Shown here in pieces: positions 15,877 through 24,720 of a DNA stretch of 33,051 nt (position 1 is the stretch's first letter; each line of letters begins with the position of its first letter). A model generated the notes under the pieces. That model ran no database searches and was not told where the DNA came from. It saw only the letters and a program-made list of their open reading frames with translations. The position numbers and the translations under genes were made by a program. The stretch comes from a bacterium (GTDB taxonomy: Bacteria > Actinomycetota > Aquicultoria > Aquicultorales > Aquicultoraceae): the NCBI GenBank assembly GCA_902810715.1, contig CADDYS010000016.1, positions 1-33,051 on the forward strand, in the 5' to 3' direction.

Positions 15877-16566
15877 TTAATGTGTCGCTTTAATGCGGTT
15901 CTTGCTCCCGTCGGGGATGCGTTTTTTTCTGGGCAGCCCTTTGTCGCCGGTCGAGGAGAGATAGTAGAGGGTGTGCAGCAACTGCTGGACGGGATCGGTG
16001 TTATGAAGCTGCACGCCGGCCGGGACACTAATAAGCGCCGGTGTGTAGTTTAGGATAACCGATACCCCGCCCTCGACAAGCAGGTTGGCCGCTTCCTGGG
16101 CAGATGTCGGCGGTACGGCAATTATGCCAATCTCAATGTTCGTGCTTTTAGTGATCTGGGGCAGGTCTTTAATATCAAAGACCTCAAGATGCCTGATGTT
16201 TTCCCCGATTTTGCCCGGATCCTTATCGAATATGGCGGCGATATGGAAACCGTGCTGCAATAGCCCTTCATATGAAGCAATCGCAGAGCCGAGGTTCCCC
16301 GCCCCGACCAGGGCGATCTTATGAGGCTCGTCCGACCCCAGTATCCGCTGGATATGCTGTATTAAGGTCTCGACATCATAGCCGACACCCTTTTTCCCGA
16401 AGGTACCGAAATAGGTAAAATCCCGGCGCACTTCAGCCGGATTAACGCCGCTTGATGAACCCAGGCGCTCTGACGAAACCGTCTCGATCCCGTTCTGCTG
16501 GAACTTGATCAGGCAGTTTAGATACGTTGATAAACGTTCAATTACGCCTTCAGGTATATCGTTCAA
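15877..16566 (-). CDS. rex: Redox-sensing transcriptional repressor Rex
   Basis: 229 residues. The N-terminal winged helix includes SSSGVNPAEVRRDFTYFGTFGKKGVGYDV, the DNA-recognition and conserved family segment. The Rossmann domain begins KIALVGAGNLGSAIASYEG and senses the NADH/NAD+ ratio. I use the TTG start at 16566, giving LNDIPEGVIERLSTYL at the N-terminus, because AAGGAG lies exactly 6 nt before it; a more upstream TTG at 16584 contains that AAGGAG inside its frame. Rex commonly controls respiratory and cytochrome genes, and it stands directly upstream of the cytochrome c maturation block. Confidence 0.95.
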   Translation of the reverse strand: MNDIPEGVIERLSTYLNCLIKFQQNGIETVSSERLGSSSGVNPAEVRRDFTYFGTFGKKGVGYDVETLIQHIQRILGSDEPHKIALVGAGNLGSAIASYEGLLQHGFHIAAIFDKDPGKIGENIRHLEVFDIKDLPQITKSTNIEIGIIAVPPTSAQEAANLLVEGGVSVILNYTPALISVPAGVQLHNTDPVQQLLHTLYYLSSTGDKGLPRKKRIPDGSKNRIKATH

Positions 16567-16698
16567 TTTTAACTCCTTATCCAATTACCAGCCCCCGCGT
16601 ATGTCGACGGATTGCTTTTAGGAAGAAAAGCTATTGGTCAACCTCTACATTGTAACCGATGATACAAACTTCTTCCAGAGAGCAGTAGGTTAAATTTG

Positions 16699-17502
16699 TT
16701 AGAATCTTGCTCCTTCAAGTGCGTTATAACATGAACAATCTCTGACCTCGGGCAACTTTGGCACCAGGGCAAATAGTAGATTTCTTAACTTGTCGTTGTT
16801 TTCGTTGAAAACCTTTATTACCTCCTCGTGCGATACCGGCGGGATATCCGGCATGCCCTCGAGACCGACATCGTAATCGGTGATAAGCGAGATGTTTAAG
16901 TAGCACATCTCAAGCTCGCGGGCAAGGTAAGCCTCCGGGTACTGGGTCATATTAATTACCTCCCAGCCCATTGATGAGAACCACTTGCTCTCAGAGCGGG
17001 TGCTAAACCTCGGGCCCTGGATAACAACCACTGTGCCGCCATTAACAACCGGGATGTCCAGTTCTTTTGCGGTCTCATAGGCCACTGCGCGCATGGCAGC
17101 GCAGTAGGGATCGGCTGCGCTTACATGAGTAGCTATCGGCCCGTCGTAGAAGGTATCCTTTCGCCCGCTCGTGCGGTCGATAAACTGGTCGCAAATGACA
17201 AAGCTACCCGGCCTGATCTCTGGCTGTAGGCTTCCGCTTGCACACGGCCCGATTATCTGCCCAACCCCAAGCGACTTCATCGCCCACGTGTTTGCCCGGT
17301 AGTTAATCATGTGTGGGGGATACTGGTGATCGCTCCCGTGCCGGGGCAAAAACGCCACCTTTTTGCCCGATATCTCGCCTATCGCGATTTTATTGCTTGG
17401 CGGGCCGTAAGGGGTCTCAACATGTACCTCCTCGATATTCTCCAGAAAAGAATAAAACCCCGAACCCCCGAATATGCCTACCTCAGCTCTTTTTTCTGCC
17501 AT
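16699..17502 (-). CDS. mtnP: S-methyl-5'-thioadenosine phosphorylase (MTAP family)
   Basis: 267 residues. VGIFGGSGFYSFL, LPRHGSDHQYPPHMINYRANTWAMK, VVIQGPRFSTRSES and ITDYDVGLEG match the methylthioadenosine/purine phosphorylase family. It salvages methylthioadenosine to adenine and methylthioribose-1-phosphate. The TDYD segment favours MTA over inosine/guanosine use, but related enzymes accept several purine nucleosides. The C-terminus has a CSC pair. TAGGAGG lies 6 nt before the ATG. Confidence 0.92.
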   Translation of the reverse strand: MAEKRAEVGIFGGSGFYSFLENIEEVHVETPYGPPSNKIAIGEISGKKVAFLPRHGSDHQYPPHMINYRANTWAMKSLGVGQIIGPCASGSLQPEIRPGSFVICDQFIDRTSGRKDTFYDGPIATHVSAADPYCAAMRAVAYETAKELDIPVVNGGTVVVIQGPRFSTRSESKWFSSMGWEVINMTQYPEAYLARELEMCYLNISLITDYDVGLEGMPDIPPVSHEEVIKVFNENNDKLRNLLFALVPKLPEVRDCSCYNALEGARF

Positions 17503-17591
17503 ATTTGCCTCCTAAGAATTAGTATAAAATTATTTAGGAACAATATACCGGAAGAGTCATTCGATTGGAATGTTTTGGATGGAGCTTGCGC

Positions 17592-18605
17592 CTATTTCCT
17601 GACAATCCTTGCCAGCTCGCCATCTTTAGGTGGGATTATCTCAACCGCCTCGGAAGGCTTCTCAACATGGATGAGGCGCCTTGCCTCTTCGCCGAACTTC
17701 CAGCTTGCCACATCGGCCTCAGGCTCCCCTTTGGCCTTACTGTATCTTGCGGTAAGAACGGCCGCCTCAAAAACCGTATCCTCACCGAAGGAGTTTTTTG
17801 GGATCATAGTTAGCGGGCTGGGGAAGCCTTGCACCTCAAAAATTAAGTCGCCCGGCTCGGCAAGCTGCATCAGAGTGTTGTTTTCCGGCTCGTTTCTTGA
17901 GACGACAATTATCGCGCCTTCGCTGGATAAAAAAACGCGCCCGATTTTAATTAAGCTGACATCCTTCGCGGAGGGTTCCGCCTCCACTTTATAGAGGTTG
18001 CGAAGCCTTACCGCGTACATCGGGTCGGTTAGGATACAGCCGCCGGCCGGAGACGGGTACTCGTCTATCCCGTAATGTTTGGCAAGTGCCATCTGAGGTT
18101 TTCTTGAGCGGCCACGTATCGCCAAAAGTTTATTTCTATCGACAAGGCCTTCTCTCTCGGGGATGGTCTCATCAAGTAGTTTTGCCGAGAGTGGGCGCAA
18201 AATGTATCCTTCCATACCCGACTCTTTTTCGACAACCCGCAGCGCGTTGCGGTTTTGCGACTTGGGTCGCTCACCGAGCACCTCGCCAGTCGCGACAAAG
18301 TCGGCTCCCAACCTTTTCATAAGTTCGCCGGCCTTCTTTATCATAAGCGCATGACAGTCTATGCAGGGATTCATAAAACGGCCGTAGCCATGCTTCGGGG
18401 ACTTAAGCATCTTTAGGTGTTCTTCGGTGATGTCTATGATATGAACCGGCATCCCGAGCATCTCGGCCGCCTTTTGGGCGCTAACCGAGCCAAAAAAAGG
18501 CGTAACAAACGTTACCGCCTCTACTTTGATTCCCTGGTCTTCAAGTACTTTTGCAGCTAATATGCTATCTAAGCCACCGGACATAAGAACTAGCGCTTTT
18601 ACCAA
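17592..18605 (-). CDS. PP-loop ATPase, thiouridine-synthase-like (ThiI/MnmA-related)
   Basis: 337 residues. The N-terminal PP-loop LVLMSGGLDSILAAKVL binds ATP for adenylation. Cysteine pairs occur at NPCIDCH (around 81-84) and in SPAGGCILTD (around 197), the layout of tRNA thiolation enzymes in which cysteines carry sulfur or a cluster. VATGEVLGERPKSQN is also typical. The exact substrate (tRNA U8/U34 thiolation or other) is not certain; the C-terminal third is less conserved to my eye. TTG start with GGGGTG 9 nt upstream. A TudS/DUF523-like thiouridine-related protein lies 1 kb upstream. Confidence 0.75.
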   Translation of the reverse strand: MVKALVLMSGGLDSILAAKVLEDQGIKVEAVTFVTPFFGSVSAQKAAEMLGMPVHIIDITEEHLKMLKSPKHGYGRFMNPCIDCHALMIKKAGELMKRLGADFVATGEVLGERPKSQNRNALRVVEKESGMEGYILRPLSAKLLDETIPEREGLVDRNKLLAIRGRSRKPQMALAKHYGIDEYPSPAGGCILTDPMYAVRLRNLYKVEAEPSAKDVSLIKIGRVFLSSEGAIIVVSRNEPENNTLMQLAEPGDLIFEVQGFPSPLTMIPKNSFGEDTVFEAAVLTARYSKAKGEPEADVASWKFGEEARRLIHVEKPSEAVEIIPPKDGELARIVRK

Positions 18606-18672
18606 ATCGCGACACCCCTGAAACTAATTAAAAATTCTCTATCTACCAAATTGTTGCCTGATTTATCAGGCC

Positions 18673-18794
18673 TGTAGTTGCCACATTTATGGGGCGTGCA
18701 GTTGCACAAACCTATGGTTGTTTATTTGTGGGTACTATATATCTTTAACCATTACCGTTTTGCAAGTGCGCGCCCGATGAATCGGGCAACTACA
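18673..18794 (+). repeat. Dispersed ~125-bp palindromic element, copy B
   Basis: Begins TGTAGTTGCCACATTTATGG and ends with hairpin CCCGATGAATCGGG followed by GCAACTACA. It shares with copy A the blocks GGGGCGTGCA.TTGC, CTATGGTTG and TTAACCATTACCGTTTTGCA. A solo end, TTGCCTGATTTATCAGGC, lies just before it (about 18654-18671). It occupies the gap between the PP-loop gene start and the hisJ stop. Confidence 0.8.
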
Positions 18795-18800
18795 TTGGGT

Positions 18801-19598
18801 CTAAAATATATCCAAACTGATGTATTGTGGCACTCGTTTATTAAACACCGCAACCCTATCATACCCTGCATCTTTTGCAGCCGATATTGCGAGATCAAAA
18901 TCTTTGCCGACTTCTTCGGGCTTGTGGGCATCCGAGCCGAGTGTGATCGGGACATCCGACTCGAAGCAGAGCCGCAAGATATCCGCGCTGGGATACATCT
19001 CGCCGGCCGGCTTGCGCAGGCCCGCTGTGTTTATCTCAACGCACGCCCCGGCATCCTTAACCGCCCCCACAGTATCCCTTACGAGCGGCGTTATATCGGC
19101 CTCCGGCCTGAAGTTATACTTCTTGATCAGGTCGAGGTGCCCGATGACATCAAAAAGCCCCGTCTTGGCCGCATCGGCGACTAATCCGAAATAGCGCGTG
19201 TAAAGCTTATAAATATCCCAGTCTTTATATCCGTCGATGTAGCGACTGTCGTCAAAACCCCAGCCGTCGATAAAGTGAACCGAGCCGATGACAAAATCAA
19301 AGTCGTAGGATTTAAGAAGACGTGCCGTCTCCTCCTCGTAACCGGGTAGATAATCCGCTTCGATGCCCGCCTTAATTGCAATTTCGGGAAACTCTTTTTT
19401 AAGGTCTTCCACCGCCTGGATATACTCGCCTAATTGGTCAATACGCATAGTAAGGGTGGGGTCCTGTTTAAACAGTAGCGGCAGGTGGTCGGCAAAGCCT
19501 ATCTCTCTTAATGAAAGCTCGCACGCACGCGCAACATAATCGAACATCTTGCCGGATGCGTGCCCGCAGCGCGCGGTGTGGATGTGATAATCAATCAT
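18801..19598 (-). CDS. hisJ: Histidinol-phosphatase, PHP family (HisJ-type)
   Basis: 265 residues. The PHP metal motif DYHIHTARCGHASG at the N-terminus, GFADHLPL, GIEADYLPG, DFVIGSVHFIDGW, DVIGHLDLIKKY, EINTAG and LGSDAHKPEEVG complete the set of metal-binding histidines and acids of this family. It removes phosphate from histidinol phosphate in histidine synthesis. No other his genes are adjacent, so a related phosphoesterase role cannot be excluded. The ATG overlaps the DUF523 gene end by 8 nt. Confidence 0.88.
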   Translation of the reverse strand: MIDYHIHTARCGHASGKMFDYVARACELSLREIGFADHLPLLFKQDPTLTMRIDQLGEYIQAVEDLKKEFPEIAIKAGIEADYLPGYEEETARLLKSYDFDFVIGSVHFIDGWGFDDSRYIDGYKDWDIYKLYTRYFGLVADAAKTGLFDVIGHLDLIKKYNFRPEADITPLVRDTVGAVKDAGACVEINTAGLRKPAGEMYPSADILRLCFESDVPITLGSDAHKPEEVGKDFDLAISAAKDAGYDRVAVFNKRVPQYISLDIF

Positions 19599-20076
19599 CT
19601 TTCAACTCTTCCTCGGTAATAACTTCTATGCCGGATTCCCTTAGCAAGGCGGACGTAACGCCGTCGCCCGTAACTATCTTACCGGAAAAAGTCCCGTCAT
19701 AAATAGCCTTATGCCCGCAGGATGGACTGCGCGACTTTAGAACAGCTTTGTTTGCACCAAAGATGCGCGCAAGGCTTAACATCTCCTGCGCGCCTCTTAT
19801 AAATTCTTGCGTAACGTCTTTGCCTTCTCGGGTCAGCACCCGTGCCCTTCCGGCAAGCACATCATGGCCATCCCCGCCCACGATTTCGGCAGGGGGCCGC
19901 GGTGTGGCAAGCCCGCCTCCCTGCTCGGGGCAAAACGGCACCGCTATTGCTTGTTCAACTAATTTTTTAACCGGTTCGCAAAGTTTATTGCTGCTATCGT
20001 ACCTGGTATCTAAGCCGGCAAGGCAGGAGCTTACTATAAACCTGCCCTCTCCAGAATTGAAGGTCTGGTTAGCCAA
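19591..20076 (-). CDS. DUF523 / TudS-like [4Fe-4S] protein
   Basis: 161 residues. The three family cysteines are Cys18 (VSSCLAG), Cys49 (FCPEQGGGLATPRPPAEI) and Cys120 (SPSCGHKAIYDG). In the characterised TudS member these hold a [4Fe-4S] cluster that removes sulfur from thiouracil (established for that member; substrate here unknown). The gene overlaps mgtC by 43 nt and hisJ by 8 nt. No later ATG/GTG/TTG start lies before the conserved SSCLAG, so the long overlap seems real. Confidence 0.85.
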   Translation of the reverse strand: MANQTFNSGEGRFIVSSCLAGLDTRYDSSNKLCEPVKKLVEQAIAVPFCPEQGGGLATPRPPAEIVGGDGHDVLAGRARVLTREGKDVTQEFIRGAQEMLSLARIFGANKAVLKSRSPSCGHKAIYDGTFSGKIVTGDGVTSALLRESGIEVITEEELKDD

Positions 20077-20738
20077 CGTACTTCACTTACACCTTTCACG
20101 GACGCCAACTTTGCTACAATTGTAGACGAGTCAACATCCTGCGGGATTTGTAACCCTAACTGTATTATGCTTGCACCCTCGCCTTCAAGCGGCTCAATCT
20201 CGATGTTTCTTATCGTAACACCCAGCTCGCCAAGCGCCGACGCCACCAACCCCAATTCCTGAGGTTGATCTACCGCCAACAATTGAATGGTCCTGTGGCC
20301 GGAAACCGCCCTGAGCTCGACATACACCAATGCGATCAGTGTGACAAGGACAAGGATAGTTGTGACGGTCGCGGCAAGGTAAAACCCGGCACCGGCTGCC
20401 AACCCGACTCCGGATACCACCCAAATGCTTGCCGCAGTTGTAAGACCCCTTACGATGCTGCCCTGCCGGATGATCGCACCTCCGCCAAGGAAGCCTATTC
20501 CGGTAACAACGCTTGCCGCAATGCGGTCTACGGTGGTTCGGGGAAGACCCAAAATGGGCTCTATATTGATAGAGATAAGCATAATGAGCGCCGAGCCTAA
20601 CGCCACCAGCGCATGGGTGCGAAGGCCGGCGGGCTTCTCATGGATTTCCCGCTGGTAGCCGATAGCACCGCCAAGAACCATGGCAAGCACCAGCCTTAAT
20701 ATAGCCTCCCAAAATGGAGTAACCGTCGTAGCCGGCAT
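20034..20738 (-). CDS. mgtC: MgtC/SapB-family membrane protein
   Basis: 234 residues. Membrane segments and the signatures GGAIGYQREIHEKPAGLRTHALVALGSAL, GIGFLGGGAIIRQG and GLTTAASIWVVSGVGLAAGAGFY are typical. The C-terminal 75 residues form an ACT-like soluble domain. MgtC proteins affect magnesium homeostasis and ATP synthase control in pathogens; the role in this organism is unknown. The start is the ATG at 20738, because AGGTGAG lies 5 nt before it; a GTG at 20747 lies within that ribosome binding site. Confidence 0.88.
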   Translation of the reverse strand: MPATTVTPFWEAILRLVLAMVLGGAIGYQREIHEKPAGLRTHALVALGSALIMLISINIEPILGLPRTTVDRIAASVVTGIGFLGGGAIIRQGSIVRGLTTAASIWVVSGVGLAAGAGFYLAATVTTILVLVTLIALVYVELRAVSGHRTIQLLAVDQPQELGLVASALGELGVTIRNIEIEPLEGEGASIIQLGLQIPQDVDSSTIVAKLASVKGVSEVRWLTRPSILERAGL

Positions 20739-20775
20739 GTATCTCACCTTTACTTATTCTATCGACTCCAAAGGC

Positions 20776-20793
20776 AATCTTATTTATAAGATT
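20776..20793. promoter_or_regulatory. Inverted repeat before mgtC
   Basis: AATCTTAT and ATAAGATT are exact 8-bp arms around a 2-nt centre, 38-55 nt upstream of the mgtC start. It could be an operator or a short hairpin; nothing else supports a role. Confidence 0.3.
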
Positions 20794-20843
20794 ATGAGGC
20801 TTTCCCATTTTATATGCCACATTAAAACCGCTGATACGCTGGG

Positions 20844-21509
20844 TTATTCAAAAAACATCTCGGCAGTGCCGGTTGGGTCGAGATCGCCGGCTTCTGGTGT
20901 GTGTGTCTCCAGAAGCTTTTTTGCCGCGGTTCTTAATACATAGTCATAAGCTTCTTTTGCCAGCCATTCGATATAGGTCGGGTCTTCAGCAAGGACGTCT
21001 CCAAGGGTTTTATCTGCGTGCTTACCGAAGGATAGAACGACGGTTTCAGGGTTCTCAAGCCATGCCGATTTTACTTCCGTCTCGACTTCTTTTTCTGACT
21101 TACGGGATGACTTCTTGCCACCGTTTGAATTGTGGTTGTTTCCGTTTGCGCCCACAATCGGCTCGCTCTCGTTTATCTCCTCGACAGCAGTTATGCCGAC
21201 GTTTACCGCAATCCTGATGGCGCGGGCTATGGCGCGGGTGTCGGCTAAGCGAACCAGATGGGGCTGCATGGGGCGCTCCGCAGACTCCGGCGAGGCGTCG
21301 CCCAATGCTGAAAATATCCCTTTATCCGTCTCAATAACGGCGCGCACTATCGCAAGCATACCATTATCCTTATGCGGGGCCTGCAGGAGTTGGGTCTCCA
21401 CCCTCTTTAGGCCCTCTGCATGGGCCATCTCCAGGAGACCCTCGAAGAGAACAAAGTCTTTGCCCTGGATCTTCTTAGTAAATTTTGCAGGGAGTTTGTG
21501 TTCTGACAT
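20844..21509 (-). CDS. Putative single-strand-annealing-like protein with ExoX-C-like tail; SOS-controlled
   Basis: 221 residues. Residues about 20-112 contain ALGDASPES and RLADTRAIARAIRIAVNVGITAVEE, the type of block seen in Rad52/DdrA-like annealing proteins (by eye, not by search). A low-complexity linker (about 118-142, asparagine, serine and lysine rich) leads to a C-terminal domain VLSFGKHADKTLGDVLAEDPTYIEWL, which resembles the DUF3820/ExoX C-terminal domain found on repair nucleases. I use the ATG at 21509: AAGGTGGTAAGGA precedes it, whereas an upstream frame extends over the promoter. A perfect SOS box lies 21 nt upstream of that ATG. The likely role is DNA damage repair; annealing activity is an inference. 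Confidence 0.6.
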   Translation of the reverse strand: MSEHKLPAKFTKKIQGKDFVLFEGLLEMAHAEGLKRVETQLLQAPHKDNGMLAIVRAVIETDKGIFSALGDASPESAERPMQPHLVRLADTRAIARAIRIAVNVGITAVEEINESEPIVGANGNNHNSNGGKKSSRKSEKEVETEVKSAWLENPETVVLSFGKHADKTLGDVLAEDPTYIEWLAKEAYDYVLRTAAKKLLETHTPEAGDLDPTGTAEMFFE

Positions 21510-21530
21510 TTCCTTACCACCTTCCATCTG

Positions 21531-21544
21531 CGAACGTTTGTTCG
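21531..21544 (-). promoter_or_regulatory. LexA (SOS) box upstream of the annealing-like gene
   Basis: CGAACAAACGTTCG on the minus strand is an exact CGAAC-N4-GTTCG palindrome, the SOS box of Bacillota and Actinomycetota. It begins 5 nt after a TACAAT -10 box, covering the expected transcription start. Confidence 0.88.
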
Positions 21545-21549
21545 TATTA

Positions 21550-21578
21550 ATTGTAATATATTGGTAATTTATGCGCAA
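21550..21578 (-). promoter_or_regulatory. Promoter of the annealing-like gene
   Basis: Minus-strand TTGCGC (21578-21573), a 17-nt spacer and TACAAT (21555-21550) fit a sigma-70-type promoter with a weak -35. The SOS box lies immediately downstream. Confidence 0.65.
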
Positions 21579-21718
21579 CGACATGCGGTCCCTTTGGGTA
21601 CCGTAATCAGGTAATATACACCGCTTGAGGGAATTCGTACGCTCACATTTTGGGTATCTATTTAACGAGTAATTTAAATTAGTAGTAATTTTGAATTCTG
21701 TGCATAGGAAGGACAATC

Positions 21719-22264
21719 ATGATTGCTCTATTCATCATCATTGGATTAGTAATCCTGGTGATGCTTATATTCGCCGGCTACTACAACAGCCTGATATCGC
21801 TTCGCAATCGGGTCGATAACGCCTGGTCGCAGATCGACGTGCAGCTTAAGCGTCGCTATGACCTCATCCCAAACCTCGTCGAGACGGTCAAGGGATATGC
21901 CACACATGAACGCGAGGTGTTTGAGAAGGTAACCGAAGCAAGGTCACAAGCTATCTCAGCGGGAGGTAGTGTTGCCGAGCAGGCCAAAGCAGAAAATCAA
22001 CTCACGCAGACGCTTCGAAGCCTTTTTGCGGTTGCCGAGAACTACCCGGAGCTTAAAGCCAACCAGAACTTCATGTTGCTTCAAGAAGAGCTTTCAGGAA
22101 CGGAGAGCAAAATCGCCTTTGCCCGGCAGTTTTACAACGACAGCGCCTACCGGTATGATACGGCAATCGAGACTTTTCCGAGAAATGTCATGGCCGGTAT
22201 TTTCGGCTTTAAAGAACGGCCGTACTTTGAAGCCGAGGCAGAGTCGCGCCGGCCGGTTCTTTAA
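21719..22264 (+). CDS. lemA: LemA family protein
   Basis: 181 residues. An N-terminal membrane anchor (about 3-21) is followed by the family block [66 protein letters not shown] and [21 protein letters not shown]. The function of LemA is not well defined; it is an N-out coiled-coil membrane protein. GGAAGG lies 6 nt before the ATG. It stands alone, without the usual neighbour peptidase or TPM-domain gene, and meets ppsA tail to tail. Confidence 0.94.
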   Translation: MIALFIIIGLVILVMLIFAGYYNSLISLRNRVDNAWSQIDVQLKRRYDLIPNLVETVKGYATHEREVFEKVTEARSQAISAGGSVAEQAKAENQLTQTLRSLFAVAENYPELKANQNFMLLQEELSGTESKIAFARQFYNDSAYRYDTAIETFPRNVMAGIFGFKERPYFEAEAESRRPVL

Positions 22265-24564
22265 GCAGCCCTTCCCCGCTCCCTTAGCCTCTCGAGTAAT
22301 TCAAGTATCATCCGTTGCTCGGTTGAGGCGACCAACCTTCTTGTTTGGATGACCGCATCGGGGTTGACTGAGACCGATGTTATCTCATGCTCAACAAGCG
22401 CCTCAGTTATCTCTGGGTACGTAGATGGGGCCTGCCCGCAGATTGAAGAGGTCACCCCATGGCGGTGGCAAGCAGCGATCACCTCAAACATAGCCTTCAT
22501 AACGGATGGGTCACGCTCATCGAACTCGGGGGCAAGAAGTTCTGAGTCGCGATCAATTCCCAGGATAAGCTGGGTGAGATCGTTTGAGCCAATGGAGACG
22601 CCATCGACCCCCGCCTCGCAGAACTGATCGATTTGAAAGACGGTTGAAGGCACCTCGATCATTATCCAGAGCTTAAAATCGGCCGAGCGTCTCAGGCCGT
22701 TTTCTTCCATAATCTTTTTGATATCCTCGACTTCGGATACTTTGCGCACAAAGGGTAGCATAACCCAAAGGTTTTTAAGTCCCCAGTCATTTCGAACTTT
22801 TTTTACGGCAGCAAGTTCCATCTCAAATACATCGCGCTCCCTTATGTAGCGCGACACCCCCCGGTAGCCGATCATGGGATTTGCCTCCTGTGCCTCATAC
22901 TTATCGCCGCCCGCAAGTTCACGGTACTCGTTGGTTTTAAAATCTGTAGTCCTGTAGATAACCGGCCGGGGGTAAAAAGCTTGGGCGAACTTCCTTAAAC
23001 CATCGGCAAGTTTGCTGATAAATTCCTGCTGACGCCCTTCTTCAATGAATTTTCTAGGATGAACCCCCATGCCTGCAATCATAAACTCGGCCCGCAAGAG
23101 ACCCACACCGTCAACAGGCAGCGCGGCTGTTTTCTCGGCAAGTTCCGTCTCGGCAAGATTGACATAGACCTTGGTTGCGGTGACCGGAACGCCGGCAGAT
23201 ATCGCTGCAACAGGTGCTGCCTCTTCGGCACGTTTCTCCAGCAATGGTTTTGCCTTAATCTCACCCGCATAGACAATTCCCCTTGCGCCATCAACCGTTA
23301 TTGCCTCTCCATCCTTCAAAACCTGGGTTGCCTTCCCGGTTCCAACAACCGAGGGGATGCCGAGTTCACGGCTTACAATTGCCGCGTGGGAAGTGCGACC
23401 GCCTGCGTCAGTTACTATAGCAACCGCCCGGCGCATTGCAGGTACAAAATCAGGGTTGGTCATCTGGGTTACTAAAATATCTCCCTCTTTAACTTTATCC
23501 AGTTCCTCCTTGCTGGAGACGATTTTTACAGTGCCTGAGGCCATGCCGGTTGAGGCGGCAATTCCTTCTAGAATTACTTCGCCGGCCGCCTTTTCCTCCG
23601 GCGCTTTTGCTGGGGCAAGCGTAGTTACCGGCCGGGTCTGAACCAGATAGACTTTGCCCGCCTCTACCGCCCACTCCGCATCCTGCGGAAAGTTGTAGTG
23701 GTTCTCTAGATCAACCCCATATCTTGCAAGTTGGACTATCTGACCATCGGTTATTTTTTGCTTCTCACGTAGCTCTGGCGGCACATCCAGGTGTTGGTTC
23801 TTGCCCTCTCTTAGAGCGATCTTCCAGGGCTGGCCTACTACCTTTTTGTCGGTTATTTGCAAGTCGCTTTTTCTTACTAGATAGACATCCGGGGTTAGCG
23901 CACCCGAGACAACAGCTTCGCCGAGGCCGTAGATTGCCTCAATCTCAATCTTATCGGGATCGTTTGTTAACGGCTCAACCGTAAACATAACTCCGCTTGC
24001 CTCAGATTCAATCATCCGCTGCACGGGAACCGCGATGCCGATCTTAAAATGATCGAATCCCTTCTCGTGCCGGTAGAATATGCCACGCGCCTCAAAAAGC
24101 GAAGCCCAGACCCTCTTTACCGCATCAACCACCGCATCCTCTCCTTTTACATTTAGAAGAGTTACCTGCTGCCCCGCAAAGGAGGCCTTGGGAAGATCCT
24201 CGGCGGTCGCTGAGGAGCGAACGGCAACAAAAACCGGCACCTGCCCGGATAGATCGCGATACGCCCTCTTTATATCATTTGCGATATCGCCCGGCATATC
24301 GGCGGATATAATTAGGTGCTTTATCGTATCGGATGCCCTGCCCAAGGCCTGGTTGTTGTTATAGTCCAGGTTGGTTAGAGCCCGCGCAATTTTATCCCTT
24401 AAACCCGCTGCATCAAGAAAGTTAAAGTAGGCGGTTGAAGTGACAATAAACCCTGGCGGCACGGGAAGACCTGCCCTCGTCATCTCCCCTAAATTTGCCC
24501 CCTTGCCGCCCGCTAATGATACATCATCCTTGCCGACCTGGTTAAATAAAACGATATATGTCAT
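22261..24564 (-). CDS. ppsA: Phosphoenolpyruvate synthase
   Basis: About 767 residues from the ATG at 24564, chosen because GGGGTGG lies 6-8 nt ahead; a GTG at 24573 overlaps that site. Converts pyruvate, ATP and water to PEP, AMP and phosphate in gluconeogenesis. Domains: N-terminal ATP-grasp ([33 protein letters not shown]), central phosphohistidine swivel domain with the catalytic histidine near residue 393 ([25 protein letters not shown]), and C-terminal PEP-binding barrel ([32 protein letters not shown]). The reading ends in a TTAA shared with the lemA stop, so there is no room for a terminator between the two convergent genes. Confidence 0.95.
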   Translation of the reverse strand: MTYIVLFNQVGKDDVSLAGGKGANLGEMTRAGLPVPPGFIVTSTAYFNFLDAAGLRDKIARALTNLDYNNNQALGRASDTIKHLIISADMPGDIANDIKRAYRDLSGQVPVFVAVRSSATAEDLPKASFAGQQVTLLNVKGEDAVVDAVKRVWASLFEARGIFYRHEKGFDHFKIGIAVPVQRMIESEASGVMFTVEPLTNDPDKIEIEAIYGLGEAVVSGALTPDVYLVRKSDLQITDKKVVGQPWKIALREGKNQHLDVPPELREKQKITDGQIVQLARYGVDLENHYNFPQDAEWAVEAGKVYLVQTRPVTTLAPAKAPEEKAAGEVILEGIAASTGMASGTVKIVSSKEELDKVKEGDILVTQMTNPDFVPAMRRAVAIVTDAGGRTSHAAIVSRELGIPSVVGTGKATQVLKDGEAITVDGARGIVYAGEIKAKPLLEKRAEEAAPVAAISAGVPVTATKVYVNLAETELAEKTAALPVDGVGLLRAEFMIAGMGVHPRKFIEEGRQQEFISKLADGLRKFAQAFYPRPVIYRTTDFKTNEYRELAGGDKYEAQEANPMIGYRGVSRYIRERDVFEMELAAVKKVRNDWGLKNLWVMLPFVRKVSEVEDIKKIMEENGLRRSADFKLWIMIEVPSTVFQIDQFCEAGVDGVSIGSNDLTQLILGIDRDSELLAPEFDERDPSVMKAMFEVIAACHRHGVTSSICGQAPSTYPEITEALVEHEITSVSVNPDAVIQTRRLVASTEQRMILELLERLRERGRAA

Positions 24565-24644
24565 AAAAACCACCCCGAAATTGGCTTAAATACTCTTAAA
24601 CTATAATTTCCCAAATCAAGGCGAAATGAAAATTGCCTTTTATC

Positions 24645-24673
24645 TTCCCTTCCATAAATCCTTCTGTTACAAT
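24645..24673 (+). promoter_or_regulatory. Promoter of the nurA-herA operon
   Basis: TTCCCT (24645-24650), a 17-nt spacer and TACAAT (24668-24673). The -35 is weak, but the -10 hexamer and its distance to the SOS box are identical to those of the annealing-like gene at 21.5 kb. Confidence 0.6.
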
Positions 24674-24678
24674 TATAT

Positions 24679-24692
24679 CGAACGGTTGTTCG
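24679..24692 (+). promoter_or_regulatory. LexA (SOS) box upstream of nurA
   Basis: CGAACGGTTGTTCG is an exact CGAAC-N4-GTTCG site. It starts 5 nt after the TACAAT -10 box and 42 nt before the nurA start codon, so bound LexA would block transcription start. Confidence 0.9.
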
Positions 24693-24720
24693 GGGTTGTA
24701 ATAATTAGAGGTGATACCGC

